Assembly (NCBI GenBank): GCA_021807595.1
Contig: JAKBCS010000053.1
Location: 1 to 33,696 of the forward strand
Source: Planctomycetota bacterium
GTDB taxonomy: Bacteria; Planctomycetota; Planctomycetia; Gemmatales; Gemmataceae
Length of the DNA: 33,696 nt
Reading direction: 5' to 3'
Shown: positions 24,992-33,467 of the stretch, in pieces
Layout of the letters: every line of letters begins with the position of its first letter
Numbering within the stretch: the first letter of the stretch is position 1
Notes under the pieces: generated by a model
The model's input: the letters and a program-made list of their open reading frames with translations, nothing else
Database searches by the model: none
Told to the model about the DNA's origin: nothing
Program-made: the position numbers and the translations under genes

Positions 24992-26650
24992 ATGGCTCCT
25001 TTAGAGGCCACGGCGAACCAACGAAACCAAACGGCGAACCTTGAGGTTCACACCTACGACACCTTGGCCTCCGCCAATCGACTGTGGGTGAGGGGGTGCG
25101 TGATCGCACCTCTGGAATCGCCGCCGTCGCCGCCGCGCGGCTGGTGGAAACGAAGGGGGAAAACTCCGCCGTTGGTTTCGTCGCTGCACATTCACACCCA
25201 CGTTGGCGGCGTCGCGTTTCAAGCCGAGGTGCCCCTTCGCGCCGACGGCTACTTTGAGGCGCAATTTGAAGGCGAATTGCCGCCCGCCCGGCGCGGCTGG
25301 CGCATGGCTCGCCACGAAATCCTCGTTGGCGAACAGACGCTGCGGGCTTGCAATGTCGTTCTCGCTGCGCCGGCCGCACCCCCTTCCGGTCTGCTCGTCG
25401 TCCTGCCCTTGGACTTTACCTACGACGCGGAAATCGTACATCGTTTGGGGGAATCGTCTCACGCTCGGCGATTGACGGAATTGCTGCGCGCCCTGCACGA
25501 CGAACACGGCGATGAGCAGCCCATCTACTACCTGGCTTGCGTGCCGATGGATGCCGCCTCTCGGCAGGCCGAGTTGGCTTTGGCGGCAACGTCTCTCGGC
25601 TGGCCGAGCGGCCCCGTCGTGCCGATGCCGGCCCTCCGAAGCGAGGCCGACGACGCTCTGAACGTGGCCGTCGATCGACTGCGCTGGTTGTTCGCTCGAC
25701 AGATCGATTTCACGGTCGTCAATCGAGAGCCCGCTGCCGATGCGCACCTCCGCGAAGCCATTCGAGAGCAAAGCGATCGCGCTCCCATCGTCCATTTCTC
25801 CGGCGCGTCCGACGATCCGCTCACGCTGCGCATCAACGGCGAGCGGCGCATCCCCCTACCGGCGCGGTGGACGGCGCGGCCGACGCGCTTGCGATCTGTG
25901 CCGCGCCATCCGGTAGTGTTCTGCCACGGCATGCTCGCCATGACCATGTTGCGCATGCAGATTCCGGACGACACCAACTATTTCTACCATCTACGTCCTT
26001 TTTTACACGAGCGCGGCATCGACGCGCTGTATCCCAACGTCGAGCCAACGGGAGGAGTGGTCGAGCGCGCCGAGCAACTCCGCGATTTGATCCGTCAGTG
26101 GACGGACGAGCCAATCAATATCGTGGCTCACAGCATGGGCGGACTCGACGCTCGCCAGCTCATTTCGCATCTGGGCATGGCCGATCGCGTGGTGTCGCTG
26201 ACGACGGTGGCCACACCGCATCGGGGCACGGCAGTCGCCGACTGGTTTTGTCTCAATTTCCGCCAGCGCGTGCCGCTGCTGCTGACGTTGGAAGCGTTCG
26301 GCATCAACGTCGATGGCTTCCGCGATTGCCGCACCGAGGCCTGTCGTCTCTTCAACGAACGCACGCCCGACTCGCCCACGGTGCGTTACTATTCGTACAC
26401 TTCGTCCGTGCCGTCGTCGCGCGTCTCACCGTTATTGCGTCGCGCCTGGAACATCCTCTCGCCGGTTGAGGGAGAAAACGACGGACTCGTCTCGGTGCGT
26501 TCGGCGCGCTGGGGCGAGGTAATCGGTCATTTGTCGGTGGATCACTTCGCGCAAACTCCGGACGGTCTCTTCGTTCATCCGGGAGAGCATTTCGACGCCG
26601 TCAACTTCTACTCCCATCTCATTGAGGAGTTGGCCCATCGCGGTCTATAG
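24992..26650 (+). CDS. Alpha/beta-hydrolase, triacylglycerol-lipase type
   Basis: The start at ATG 24992 has an ideal AGGAGG box seven bases upstream; the frame opens earlier (24914) but that part is not protein-like. The 552-residue product has an N-terminal beta-rich domain (about 10-125, with G-Y-F-E-A-Q-F-E and G-W-R-M-A-R-H) that resembles, by pattern only, the N-terminal part of APP1-like phosphatidate phosphatases. A region to about 290 is unassigned. A lipase fold follows: oxyanion strand F-C-H-G-M-L-A, nucleophile Ser381 in A-H-S-M-G-G, Asp497 in G-E-N-D-G-L-V, and His518 in V-D-H-F. No signal peptide is seen, so it is probably cytoplasmic. Position after the ETF-QO fusion suggests a role in releasing fatty acids for oxidation. 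Confidence 0.8.
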   Translation: MAPLEATANQRNQTANLEVHTYDTLASANRLWVRGCVIAPLESPPSPPRGWWKRRGKTPPLVSSLHIHTHVGGVAFQAEVPLRADGYFEAQFEGELPPARRGWRMARHEILVGEQTLRACNVVLAAPAAPPSGLLVVLPLDFTYDAEIVHRLGESSHARRLTELLRALHDEHGDEQPIYYLACVPMDAASRQAELALAATSLGWPSGPVVPMPALRSEADDALNVAVDRLRWLFARQIDFTVVNREPAADAHLREAIREQSDRAPIVHFSGASDDPLTLRINGERRIPLPARWTARPTRLRSVPRHPVVFCHGMLAMTMLRMQIPDDTNYFYHLRPFLHERGIDALYPNVEPTGGVVERAEQLRDLIRQWTDEPINIVAHSMGGLDARQLISHLGMADRVVSLTTVATPHRGTAVADWFCLNFRQRVPLLLTLEAFGINVDGFRDCRTEACRLFNERTPDSPTVRYYSYTSSVPSSRVSPLLRRAWNILSPVEGENDGLVSVRSARWGEVIGHLSVDHFAQTPDGLFVHPGEHFDAVNFYSHLIEELAHRGL

Positions 26651-26751
26651 ACTCCGTTCGTCCTCGGCAAGACCGGTGGATGAAATCGCTCTCGCTCGTT
26701 TGACTCCCTCCGGCTATGATGATGCTTAGCGTCTGTCCCATTAAGCCGCTT

Positions 26752-26837
26752 CCCCTGTACTCAGGGGAGAGGGGTTGGGGTGAGGGATCGAGTTTTCCGA
26801 GAATTCTTGCCCCTACCCTCAGCCCTGAGTATAGGGG
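26752..26837 (+). repeat. MITE-like palindromic element, copy A
   Basis: This 86-bp element has terminal inverted repeats CCCCTGTACTCAGGG (26752-26766) and CCCTGAGTATAGGGG (26823-26837), matching at 14 of 15 positions. Its interior contains TTGGGGTGAGGG and GAGTTTTCCGAGA. It is present again in inverted orientation at 28454-28535. It lies between the lipase gene and the ribosome site of the next gene. Confidence 0.8.
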
Positions 26838-26888
26838 AGAAGAAACCTTATGAGACAGTCTCTTCGTCGTAGTTTGGAGGGACGAAAC

Positions 26889-27866
26889 ATGCGTCGTATC
26901 GTACTCCTCGTACCGTTGTTTGTCGCGCTTGAGGGTTGCATGAACGGGGTCGCCGAACAGCCGCCGAAACCGAAAGGCGACGCCTTTGCCGCCGACCGCG
27001 AAGAGCCGGTTAAGCCCGTCGCCTTCGACCCCAAACGCAGCATGGACTACCTCGAAGCGCTGTGCAACATCGGCCCGCGCATCAGCGGCAGCGACGGCAT
27101 GAAAAAGCAGCAACAGATGCTGGAGAAACATTTCAAAGACCGAGGCGGCAAGATAACCTGGCAGCGTTTCACCGCCGCACAGCGCAGCGATCCGCGCCGT
27201 CGCAAAGTCGAAATGGCCAACCTCATTGTTTCGTGGCATCCCGAAAACGAACGCCGGGTCATTCTCTGCTCGCACTACGACACGCGCCCCATCGCCGATC
27301 AAGAACGCGATGGGCGCGATTGGCACAAGCCGTTTCTCAGCGCCAACGACGGCGGCTCGGGGGTCGCTTTGCTGATGGAATTGGCGAACCATATGAAGGA
27401 CACGAAAACCAATCTCGGCGTCGATTTCGTCCTCTTCGACGGCGAGGAATACGTCTTCGAGCGCGAGGACGAATACTTCTTCGGCTCGAAACACTTTGGC
27501 CGCGAATATCGCAAGTCGCGCGGCAAACCCTACTATGGAGCGGCCATTCTTCTCGACATGGTGGGCGGCAAGAAGCCGCACTTTCCCGTCGATCCCTATT
27601 CGTGGGAACACGCCGGCACCCTGGTGCGCACCGTCTGGGGCATCGCCGGCGAACTTAAGTGTTCGGCATTCGATTCGGAATCGATTGGGGCTTCCATGCT
27701 CGACGATCATGTGCCGCTCAATCAGAACGGCATCCCCGCTATCGACATTATCGACTCGAAGTATCCTCATTGGCATACCTTGGCAGACAAACCCGAAAAC
27801 TGTTCCGGCGAGAGCATGGAACAGGTGGCCAACGTTCTCAGCGTGTGGCTACAGCGTGTGAAGTAG
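26889..27866 (+). CDS. M28-family, glutaminyl-peptide cyclotransferase-like lipoprotein
   Basis: The start at ATG 26889 follows GGAGGG; an in-frame ATG at 26850 has no site. The 325-residue protein has a short signal peptide ending in A-L-E-G-C (Cys17), a possible though atypical lipobox. The M28 fold is clear. H-Y-D-T is at 129-132, Asp154 in N-D-G-G-S-G, Glu186 and Glu187 in F-D-G-E-E-Y, and His296 in P-H-W-H-T-L-A-D. The last motif and its spacing match glutaminyl cyclases, whose zinc is held by Asp, Glu and His and whose second Glu is catalytic. It may cyclise N-terminal glutamine of exported proteins; an aminopeptidase role is the alternative. The next gene begins 51 bases later. Confidence 0.8.
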   Translation: MRRIVLLVPLFVALEGCMNGVAEQPPKPKGDAFAADREEPVKPVAFDPKRSMDYLEALCNIGPRISGSDGMKKQQQMLEKHFKDRGGKITWQRFTAAQRSDPRRRKVEMANLIVSWHPENERRVILCSHYDTRPIADQERDGRDWHKPFLSANDGGSGVALLMELANHMKDTKTNLGVDFVLFDGEEYVFEREDEYFFGSKHFGREYRKSRGKPYYGAAILLDMVGGKKPHFPVDPYSWEHAGTLVRTVWGIAGELKCSAFDSESIGASMLDDHVPLNQNGIPAIDIIDSKYPHWHTLADKPENCSGESMEQVANVLSVWLQRVK

Positions 27867-27917
27867 GGACGTTCCCAAAACCGGATCGGCTCCGCGCCGG
27901 CCCCAGGAGTTTTAGCC

Positions 27918-28427
27918 GTGGACTGGACGCAAATCGTATTCGGCGTCGTCTTGGTCCTGGTCTTGCTGTCCACGTCCATTTTTTATTCGACGCGCCAGAT
28001 TGTCGCACTGCAACGATTGCGCGCGCCGGAAGAGATGTCGCTGGACGATCGCGCCTATCTGCGCAGTCGCGCCCTCCGCCGCTTGGTCACGTCGGTTCTC
28101 CTGTTGCTCCTCGGCGTGCTTTTAGCCGTCGGTCTCATGTATCTGGAACCGCCCTCTCAACGCTTGGCCGATTCGCTGGAGGAACTCCGTGCCCAGGGAC
28201 AAACCCCACGCATGGATGCCGAACAACGAGAGGTCGCTCGCGCATTCCTGATTTTTTGGATCGTGTTTCTCCTCATCTTGATGACCGTCGTCTTCTTGAC
28301 GGCGTGGGATTATTGGTCCACGCGCCGCTACGCCCTGTCGCAGTATCGCAAAATCAGCGACGACCGCCGCACCATGATCGAACGAGAGATCGCGCGCGTC
28401 CGCCATCAACGCAACGGCCACCACTGA
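27918..28427 (+). CDS. Hypothetical membrane protein, three predicted helices
   Basis: This 169-residue protein starts at GTG 27918 with a CAGGAG box nine bases upstream. Three hydrophobic segments are visible at about 4-24, 58-79 and 109-132. The first two are separated by a polar loop (R-A-P-E-E-M-S-L-D-D-R-A-Y-L), and the tail is basic (R-R-T-M-I-E-R-E-I-A-R-V-R). I do not recognise a family. It follows the glutaminyl-cyclase-like lipoprotein closely on the same strand, and both lie between the two inverted repeat elements, so they may be co-transcribed and inherited as a unit. Confidence 0.65.
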   Translation: MDWTQIVFGVVLVLVLLSTSIFYSTRQIVALQRLRAPEEMSLDDRAYLRSRALRRLVTSVLLLLLGVLLAVGLMYLEPPSQRLADSLEELRAQGQTPRMDAEQREVARAFLIFWIVFLLILMTVVFLTAWDYWSTRRYALSQYRKISDDRRTMIEREIARVRHQRNGHH

Positions 28428-28453
28428 GTGACGGCCTCATCGACTCCTCCTCT

Positions 28454-28535
28454 CCCCTGTAGTCAGGGAGAGGCGTAAGAAATCTCGGAAAACTCGCCCC
28501 CTCACCCCAACCCCTCTCCCCCCCGAGTACAGGGG
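28454..28535 (-). repeat. MITE-like palindromic element, copy B (inverted)
   Basis: This 82-bp element has ends CCCCTGTAGTCAGGG (28454-28468) and CCCCGAGTACAGGGG (28521-28535). Its reverse complement aligns with 26752-26837 over the whole length, including GAGAGGGGTTGGGGTGAGGG and GAGTTTTCCGAGA. It sits 27 bases after the membrane protein gene. Confidence 0.8.
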
Positions 28536-28572
28536 GTGAGGGGCTTTGGGGACAAACTCTGAGCTTCCTCCC

Positions 28573-29571
28573 ATGCGCGTCTTCATTTTCGAGTATCTAT
28601 CGAGTGGCATGGCCGGCCATTCCGCCCCGCACTCGTCGCTCGATGCCGAAGGCGGGGCCATGCTCCGGGCATTGCTCAGCGATTTTGGCTCCCTCGACGG
28701 GGTCGAGGCGACAACGCTGCTCGATCCGCGTTGGCGCGAACGAACGGCGCGTTGGCCGGCCAACGTCGAAACGCACATTCCTCCATCGGGTTTGGAGCAA
28801 CGAACCTTCGACGCCCTCGCTGCCGAAGCCGATTGGGCGCTAGTCATCGCTCCCGAGTTCGAGGGCATCCTGGCTCGCCTGGCCGGACGGGTCGAAGCGG
28901 TCGGCGGTCGTTTGCTCGGACCTTCCCCGAACGCCATTCAATGCAGCGCCGATAAGGCTTTCATGCTATCCCGCTGGTACCAGGCTAACGTGTCGATACC
29001 CGCAGCTTCGACGGAATACCCGCTCGTTTATAAACCGCGTTTCGGGGCCGGCTCACAAGCGACATTTCTGATCCACAATGACTGTGAAATGGCGCGAGCG
29101 GAACGTGGCCGGATCGAAGAAGGGTGGCACGGCGAGATGCTGAGGCAACCGTATATTCGCGGACTACCGGCGAGCGTTGCTTTTCTCGCCGGTCCTTCCC
29201 GAATGCTCGCATTGCCGGCGGTCGAACAGCGACTTTCGAGCGAAGGGCGGTTCCATTATCTGGGCGGTCGTCTGCCGCTGCCGCCCCGCCTCGACCTTCG
29301 GGCGCGGGCGCTGGCGGAGCGCGCGGCGCGGGCGGTCGAGGGGTGGTTCGGATGGTTCGGCGTCGATCTGATTCTCGGCTCGAACGAGGACGGCAGCAGC
29401 GATTTCGCCATCGAGATCAATCCGCGCCTTACCACATCGTTCCTCGGTCTCCGCCGCCTCGCGCGCTTCAACCTTGCCGAGGCCATGCTTGCCATCGCGG
29501 CCGACTCCGATCCGCCGAGGTGGGAATGGCATCGTGAAACGCTGTCCTTCGACGTAACACACCCCGAATGA
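28573..29571 (+). CDS. ATP-grasp ligase, MfnD/PylC-like
   Basis: Start chosen at ATG 28573 (M-R-V-F-I-F-E-Y-L), where the pre-ATP-grasp fold begins; no strong ribosome site is present. The 332-residue protein shows an N-terminal Rossmann-like part and the S-A-D-K-A-F-M-L turn near 124-131. The ATP-binding Y-K-P-R-F-G-A-G-S loop is near 155-163, and the metal/phosphate motif F-A-I-E-I-N-P-R-L-T-T-S lies close to the C-terminus. The E-I-N-P-R-x-T-T-S form resembles archaeal tyramine-glutamate ligase (MfnD, methanofuran synthesis) and related enzymes in the H4MPT/methanofuran C1 gene sets known from Planctomycetes. That assignment is tentative: other amino-acid ligases of this fold are possible, and no other C1 gene lies nearby. 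Confidence 0.7.
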   Translation: MRVFIFEYLSSGMAGHSAPHSSLDAEGGAMLRALLSDFGSLDGVEATTLLDPRWRERTARWPANVETHIPPSGLEQRTFDALAAEADWALVIAPEFEGILARLAGRVEAVGGRLLGPSPNAIQCSADKAFMLSRWYQANVSIPAASTEYPLVYKPRFGAGSQATFLIHNDCEMARAERGRIEEGWHGEMLRQPYIRGLPASVAFLAGPSRMLALPAVEQRLSSEGRFHYLGGRLPLPPRLDLRARALAERAARAVEGWFGWFGVDLILGSNEDGSSDFAIEINPRLTTSFLGLRRLARFNLAEAMLAIAADSDPPRWEWHRETLSFDVTHPE

Positions 29572-29712
29572 ACAACTCCGTCAAATGAGGAGGCGGAACA
29601 CGAGGGATTCTGTCATAATATCTTGCTATCGGATCGAAGGGTCCGCGAGGGCCTAGTGAAACCTCCTCGGGGGTTCGTCCGAGCGGGAAACGATTTTCAG
29701 GAGCGGGACAGG

Positions 29713-31530
29713 ATGAATACGGCACTACGCGAAGCCATCGAACGAATCTTGCCGCGCGTGCAGACGCCGGCGGCGTACATGGGCGGCGAATTGAACAGCG
29801 TGGTCAAGGATCATCGCCAAGTTCGCGGAAAACTGTGTCTGACCTTTCCGGATACCTATTCTCTGGGAACCAGCCATCACGGCTTGCAAGTGCTGTACAC
29901 CCTTATGAACGACGATCCGCAGTGGGCCTGCGAACGCGCTTTCACGCCTTGGCTCGACTTCGAGACCGAGTTGCGCCGCGCCGGTCTACCCCTGTACGGT
30001 TTGGAGACGTTCACCCCGCTGCATGAATTCGATCTGCTCGGCTTCAGCCTGCAATACGAGGTCTGCTACACCAACATCCTGACCATGCTCGATCTCGGCG
30101 GCGTGCCGTTGCACAGTAAGGACCGCACGTTCGATCATCCGCTGGTTATCGCCGGTGGTCCGGGCGCACAGAATCCAGAGTTACTCGCTCCGTTTATTGA
30201 TATTTTCGTCATCGGTGATGGCGAAGAGAGTTTGCCGTGGTTAATGGATCGCTGGATGACGCTCAAGGAGCAACAACGAGCCGGGAGCGCAAGCGGACGG
30301 AGAAGCCGCGCCGATCTGATCGCCGATCTCGTCGGCCATACGACCTGGGCCTACGCGCCCATGTTTTACGAGCCGGAGTATCACGCCGACGGCACGCTGG
30401 CGGCCATGCACCGCTCGCGTTCGGATGTGCCGACCCAAGTGATGGCCTGCACCATCGACCAGGATTTCGACGACATTCCGCTGCCGGCCAAGCCGATCGT
30501 ATCGTTCGTGCAAACGCCGCACGATCGCATTGCCATCGAGATTATGCGCGGCTGCCCGTGGCAGTGCCGCTTCTGTCAATCGACCGTCATCAAGCGCCCG
30601 CTGCGGGTGCGCTCCGTCGAAACCATCGTACAAGCCGCCCTCGAAAGCTATCGCAATACTGGTTACGACGAGATCAGCCTGCTCAGTCTCAGCACCAGCG
30701 ATTATCCCTACTTTGAAGAGTTGGTAAATCGCATGGCCGAGGTGTTCGAGCCGCTGGGGGTCAACGTCTCGCTGCCGAGTCTGCGCGTGAACAATCAACT
30801 GCGCTCGGTGCCGAAGTTGCTCAAGGGCGCGCGCAAGAGCGGGTTGACCCTGGCTCCCGAAGTGGCCCGCGACGACATGCGCGAACAGATCCGCAAGAAG
30901 ATCACCAACGACGATCTGTACGAGGGTTGCCGTGAGGCGTTCAAGAACGGTTGGCAGCGCGTGAAACTCTATTTCTTGTGCGGTCTGCCCGGCGAGCGCG
31001 CGGTCGATCTCGACGGCATCGTGGACATGGCCGAACACATCGCGCACATCGGCAAAGAAGTGACGGGCCGCTACAAAGAGGTGACGGCGTCGGTGTCGAA
31101 CTTCGTGCCCAAACCACACACGCCGTATCAGTGGAACGGGATGCAAACGCGCGAATATCTGCGCTGGGCGGGCGACTATCTGCGCAAGCGCGTGAAGCTG
31201 CGGTCGGTGAAGATCAAACAACACGATGTCGAATGCAGCCTGCTCGAAGGCATTTTGACGCGCGGCGACCGCCGCGTCGCCCCGGCCTTGGAAGAAGCCT
31301 GGCGGCGCGGGGCGCGGCTCGACGGCTGGCGCGAATGCTTCCAGCCGCAATTGTGGTGGCAAACCTTCGCCGATCTCGGCGTCGATACGGCGTGGTACTC
31401 CCAGCGCTCGCGACCCATGACCGAAGTGTTGCCGTGGGATCACGTCAACGTCAAAAAAGGCCGCGAATATCTGGAAAAGGAGCAGACGCGCAGCTTACTG
31501 CAACTCGAAGTAATGGCGGATGCGACGTGA
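29713..31530 (+). CDS. TIGR03960-family radical SAM protein
   Basis: Start chosen at ATG 29713 with AGGAGC upstream; 30 additional codons are open above it but lack family resemblance. The 605-residue protein has an N-terminal cobalamin-binding-like region (about 30-180, with F-P-D-T-Y-S-L-G-T-S-H-H-G and V-I-G-D-G-E-E-S). The radical SAM core carries the cluster motif R-G-C-P-W-Q-C-R-F-C, with Cys281, 285 and 288. Later motifs (S-L-S-T-S-D-Y, L-A-P-E-V-A-R-D, Y-F-L-C-G-L-P-G-E) fit the family. Members are usually fused or adjacent to a TIGR03936/DUF2344 protein and lie near ribosomal or RNase genes. Here that partner is absent, as the next gene is convergent only 10 bases away. The reaction is not known; a tRNA or ribosome-linked modification has been proposed. 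Confidence 0.88.
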   Translation: MNTALREAIERILPRVQTPAAYMGGELNSVVKDHRQVRGKLCLTFPDTYSLGTSHHGLQVLYTLMNDDPQWACERAFTPWLDFETELRRAGLPLYGLETFTPLHEFDLLGFSLQYEVCYTNILTMLDLGGVPLHSKDRTFDHPLVIAGGPGAQNPELLAPFIDIFVIGDGEESLPWLMDRWMTLKEQQRAGSASGRRSRADLIADLVGHTTWAYAPMFYEPEYHADGTLAAMHRSRSDVPTQVMACTIDQDFDDIPLPAKPIVSFVQTPHDRIAIEIMRGCPWQCRFCQSTVIKRPLRVRSVETIVQAALESYRNTGYDEISLLSLSTSDYPYFEELVNRMAEVFEPLGVNVSLPSLRVNNQLRSVPKLLKGARKSGLTLAPEVARDDMREQIRKKITNDDLYEGCREAFKNGWQRVKLYFLCGLPGERAVDLDGIVDMAEHIAHIGKEVTGRYKEVTASVSNFVPKPHTPYQWNGMQTREYLRWAGDYLRKRVKLRSVKIKQHDVECSLLEGILTRGDRRVAPALEEAWRRGARLDGWRECFQPQLWWQTFADLGVDTAWYSQRSRPMTEVLPWDHVNVKKGREYLEKEQTRSLLQLEVMADAT

Positions 31531-31540
31531 CGCATCGCCT

Positions 31541-32584
31541 CTACTTGCCCGCCAAGTCGGCGGGCTTGACTCCTTTTTTGAAGCCGCCGCCTCGAAACGG
31601 CAAAGGTTTGTATTCGCCCACGATGTCTACTTTCGACTTCTCCGGAATCTTGTCTTCCATCGCCGTGGCCCAATACGAGGCGTTGACGAGTAGGCGGCGC
31701 AGTCCTTCGCTTTCGAGATCTTGCGATGCCCCCATCGTCGTCGTGAACACGCGGCCCGTCTTGTCGCCGCTGTTGTACGTTTTGGTCCAAGCGATCGGCA
31801 TCATCGGGTCGTTCTTCTTGCCCGGCAAGGGGGGATCGCCTGGCTTCATCCCAGTGAGTACCTGACCGAGAACCAACGGCTTGCTGTCGCCGGGTAGCGG
31901 CAGATTCACGGCGTACACATCGGTCGGTCCCCAAATGTCACCGTCCTTGATGCCGCGCAGAATGGGATGGTTCTTTTCGGACTCGACGACGATGCCTCGC
32001 GTACTCTGCGAACCGTGCGCGCCCCAATGAGCAACCCACGTTTCGCCGAGGATGTGTCGGCCGAAGCCGCCCTTCCACTCGCCCTTTCCGCTCCACGAGT
32101 ATTGGCCGTAGGTCTGACTTTTGAGGTTGAAAGCGTGCGTCGCCGTGCGTAAGCCGACGATCGGTTTGCCCGCCTCGACGTAATCAACGATGTGCTTCAT
32201 TTGCGCGTCGGGCAGATTGCGGAAGCGCGTGAAGAGAATCATCAGATCGGCGTTTTTGAGACTTTCGAGACCGGGAATATTGTCGTTCTTGTTAGGGTCA
32301 ATCGTGCCGTCCTTGGGATTGATGGCGAACAAGACGGTACACTTGAAGCCGTGATGTCGGGCTAGGATCTTCGCCAGTTGCGGCAGCGCTTCCTCAGAGC
32401 GATATTCCTCGTCGCCGCTGACGAGGACGATGTGTTTACCCTTGCCCGGTCCCTCTTTCCCTTGGAAAACAATGGAGGAATCGTCGCCCCGAACGTCGGA
32501 CGAGAGGACGAGGTGAGCGAGCGACAAGGCCAAAAAGGAAGCCAAAAGGGGCACAATACGGCGCAAATGCGTTGTTCGAGCCAT
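31541..32584 (-). CDS. Secreted ThuA-like domain protein (1)
   Basis: The ATG at 32584 follows a GAGGAG box; the frame extends 11 codons further without support. The 347-residue protein has a signal peptide (about 1-33) and a ThuA-like class I glutamine amidotransferase-type fold. It starts with H-I-V-L-V-S-G-D-E-E-Y-R-S-E, continues through L-M-I-L-F-T-R-F-R and I-V-G-L-R-T-A-T-H-A-F, and ends with the family-typical R-V-F-T-T-T-M-G-A-S and L-R-R-L-L-V-N-A-S-Y-W. Such proteins are common in planctomycetes and are linked to sugar (trehalose-type) use, but their activity is not established. It lies 63 bases downstream of a second, shorter ThuA protein on the same strand, so the two probably form one transcript. 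Confidence 0.82.
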   Translation of the reverse strand: MARTTHLRRIVPLLASFLALSLAHLVLSSDVRGDDSSIVFQGKEGPGKGKHIVLVSGDEEYRSEEALPQLAKILARHHGFKCTVLFAINPKDGTIDPNKNDNIPGLESLKNADLMILFTRFRNLPDAQMKHIVDYVEAGKPIVGLRTATHAFNLKSQTYGQYSWSGKGEWKGGFGRHILGETWVAHWGAHGSQSTRGIVVESEKNHPILRGIKDGDIWGPTDVYAVNLPLPGDSKPLVLGQVLTGMKPGDPPLPGKKNDPMMPIAWTKTYNSGDKTGRVFTTTMGASQDLESEGLRRLLVNASYWATAMEDKIPEKSKVDIVGEYKPLPFRGGGFKKGVKPADLAGK

Positions 32585-32647
32585 GAAGGTTCTCCTCGAT
32601 TGTTGAATACTTTTCACTCGATCGCTACTTCGTCCGCGACAATCGGG

Positions 32648-33433
32648 TCACTTCGCGGCCACGGAGCCTGTCGCGCACCACTCGATGCCGCGAATCATGA
32701 GCTTTTGGAAGCCCGGACTCTTCATCGCTTCGACATCGTGGCCGAGGACGTTTTCGCACACGCGGCCCTTGCCGTAGTGGGCCACCCAAACGACCGGCTC
32801 GTGCTTGCCGCTGTTCTTGGGATCGAGGCTCTTATCGGCGAAGGCGGTGGCCAACACCTCGCTGCCGGGCAACATCACCGAGTTTTGATACAACTCGTCG
32901 TTGCTGTGCTTGAACTCGTCTCCCATCCCCTCGGTGATGGGGTGGTCCTTCTTGCGCAGGGTGACGGTGAAAACATGGCGTTTGCCGTGGTTGCCTTGTT
33001 TGCGCCATCCGCCGGCGATCACGCGCTCGAACTCTTTGTCGAAGTCGCTGCCGCCGACAAAGGCCGACGAGGCGTGGTGATAAACCAACAGCCCCTTGCC
33101 GTTCTTGACCGCGTTGGTGAAGGCGGCTTTGTTGTCCTCCGACCAGCGCGAATCCGGGCCGCCTTTTTTGGTGTCTTTGTAATTGAGCAAGAGAACATCG
33201 TACTTGGCGAGCTTGCCGGGTGTCAGATCTTTGTGCGGCGTCTCGGTCACATCCACTTTCATGCCGGCCTTGGTTAAAAACTCCTTCAGGAACGGCGTGG
33301 TCGTCTTCCAATCGTGGCCGTGATCGCCGGTGATGATTAGAACCTTGATCTCTTTTTTATCCTCGGCTGCCAGGCCGGGAAGGGTCAGCAGCAACGCGGC
33401 TGCCGCACTGGTTACAAAAAGTCGTCGCATCAT
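32648..33433 (-). CDS. Secreted ThuA-like domain protein (2)
   Basis: This 261-residue protein starts at ATG 33433 with a GGAG-type site. It has a clean signal peptide (M-M-R-R-L-F-V ... L-P-G-L-A-A, about 1-22). The ThuA fold begins with K-V-L-I-I-T-G-D-H-G-H-D-W. The central G-L-L-V-Y-H-H-A-S-S-A-F motif and the late P-V-V-W-V-A-H-Y-G-K-G-R-V motif are typical, and the C-terminus has M-I-R-G-I-E-W-C-A-T. It differs clearly from the ThuA protein downstream (31541-32584), so the pair is an old duplication or two separate family members. Both would act outside the cytoplasmic membrane. A tandem hairpin array lies directly upstream of its ribosome site. Confidence 0.84.
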   Translation of the reverse strand: MMRRLFVTSAAAALLLTLPGLAAEDKKEIKVLIITGDHGHDWKTTTPFLKEFLTKAGMKVDVTETPHKDLTPGKLAKYDVLLLNYKDTKKGGPDSRWSEDNKAAFTNAVKNGKGLLVYHHASSAFVGGSDFDKEFERVIAGGWRKQGNHGKRHVFTVTLRKKDHPITEGMGDEFKHSNDELYQNSVMLPGSEVLATAFADKSLDPKNSGKHEPVVWVAHYGKGRVCENVLGHDVEAMKSPGFQKLMIRGIEWCATGSVAAK

Positions 33434-33467
33434 GGGAGGATACTCCTGGGAGAGAGAAACGAATCGA

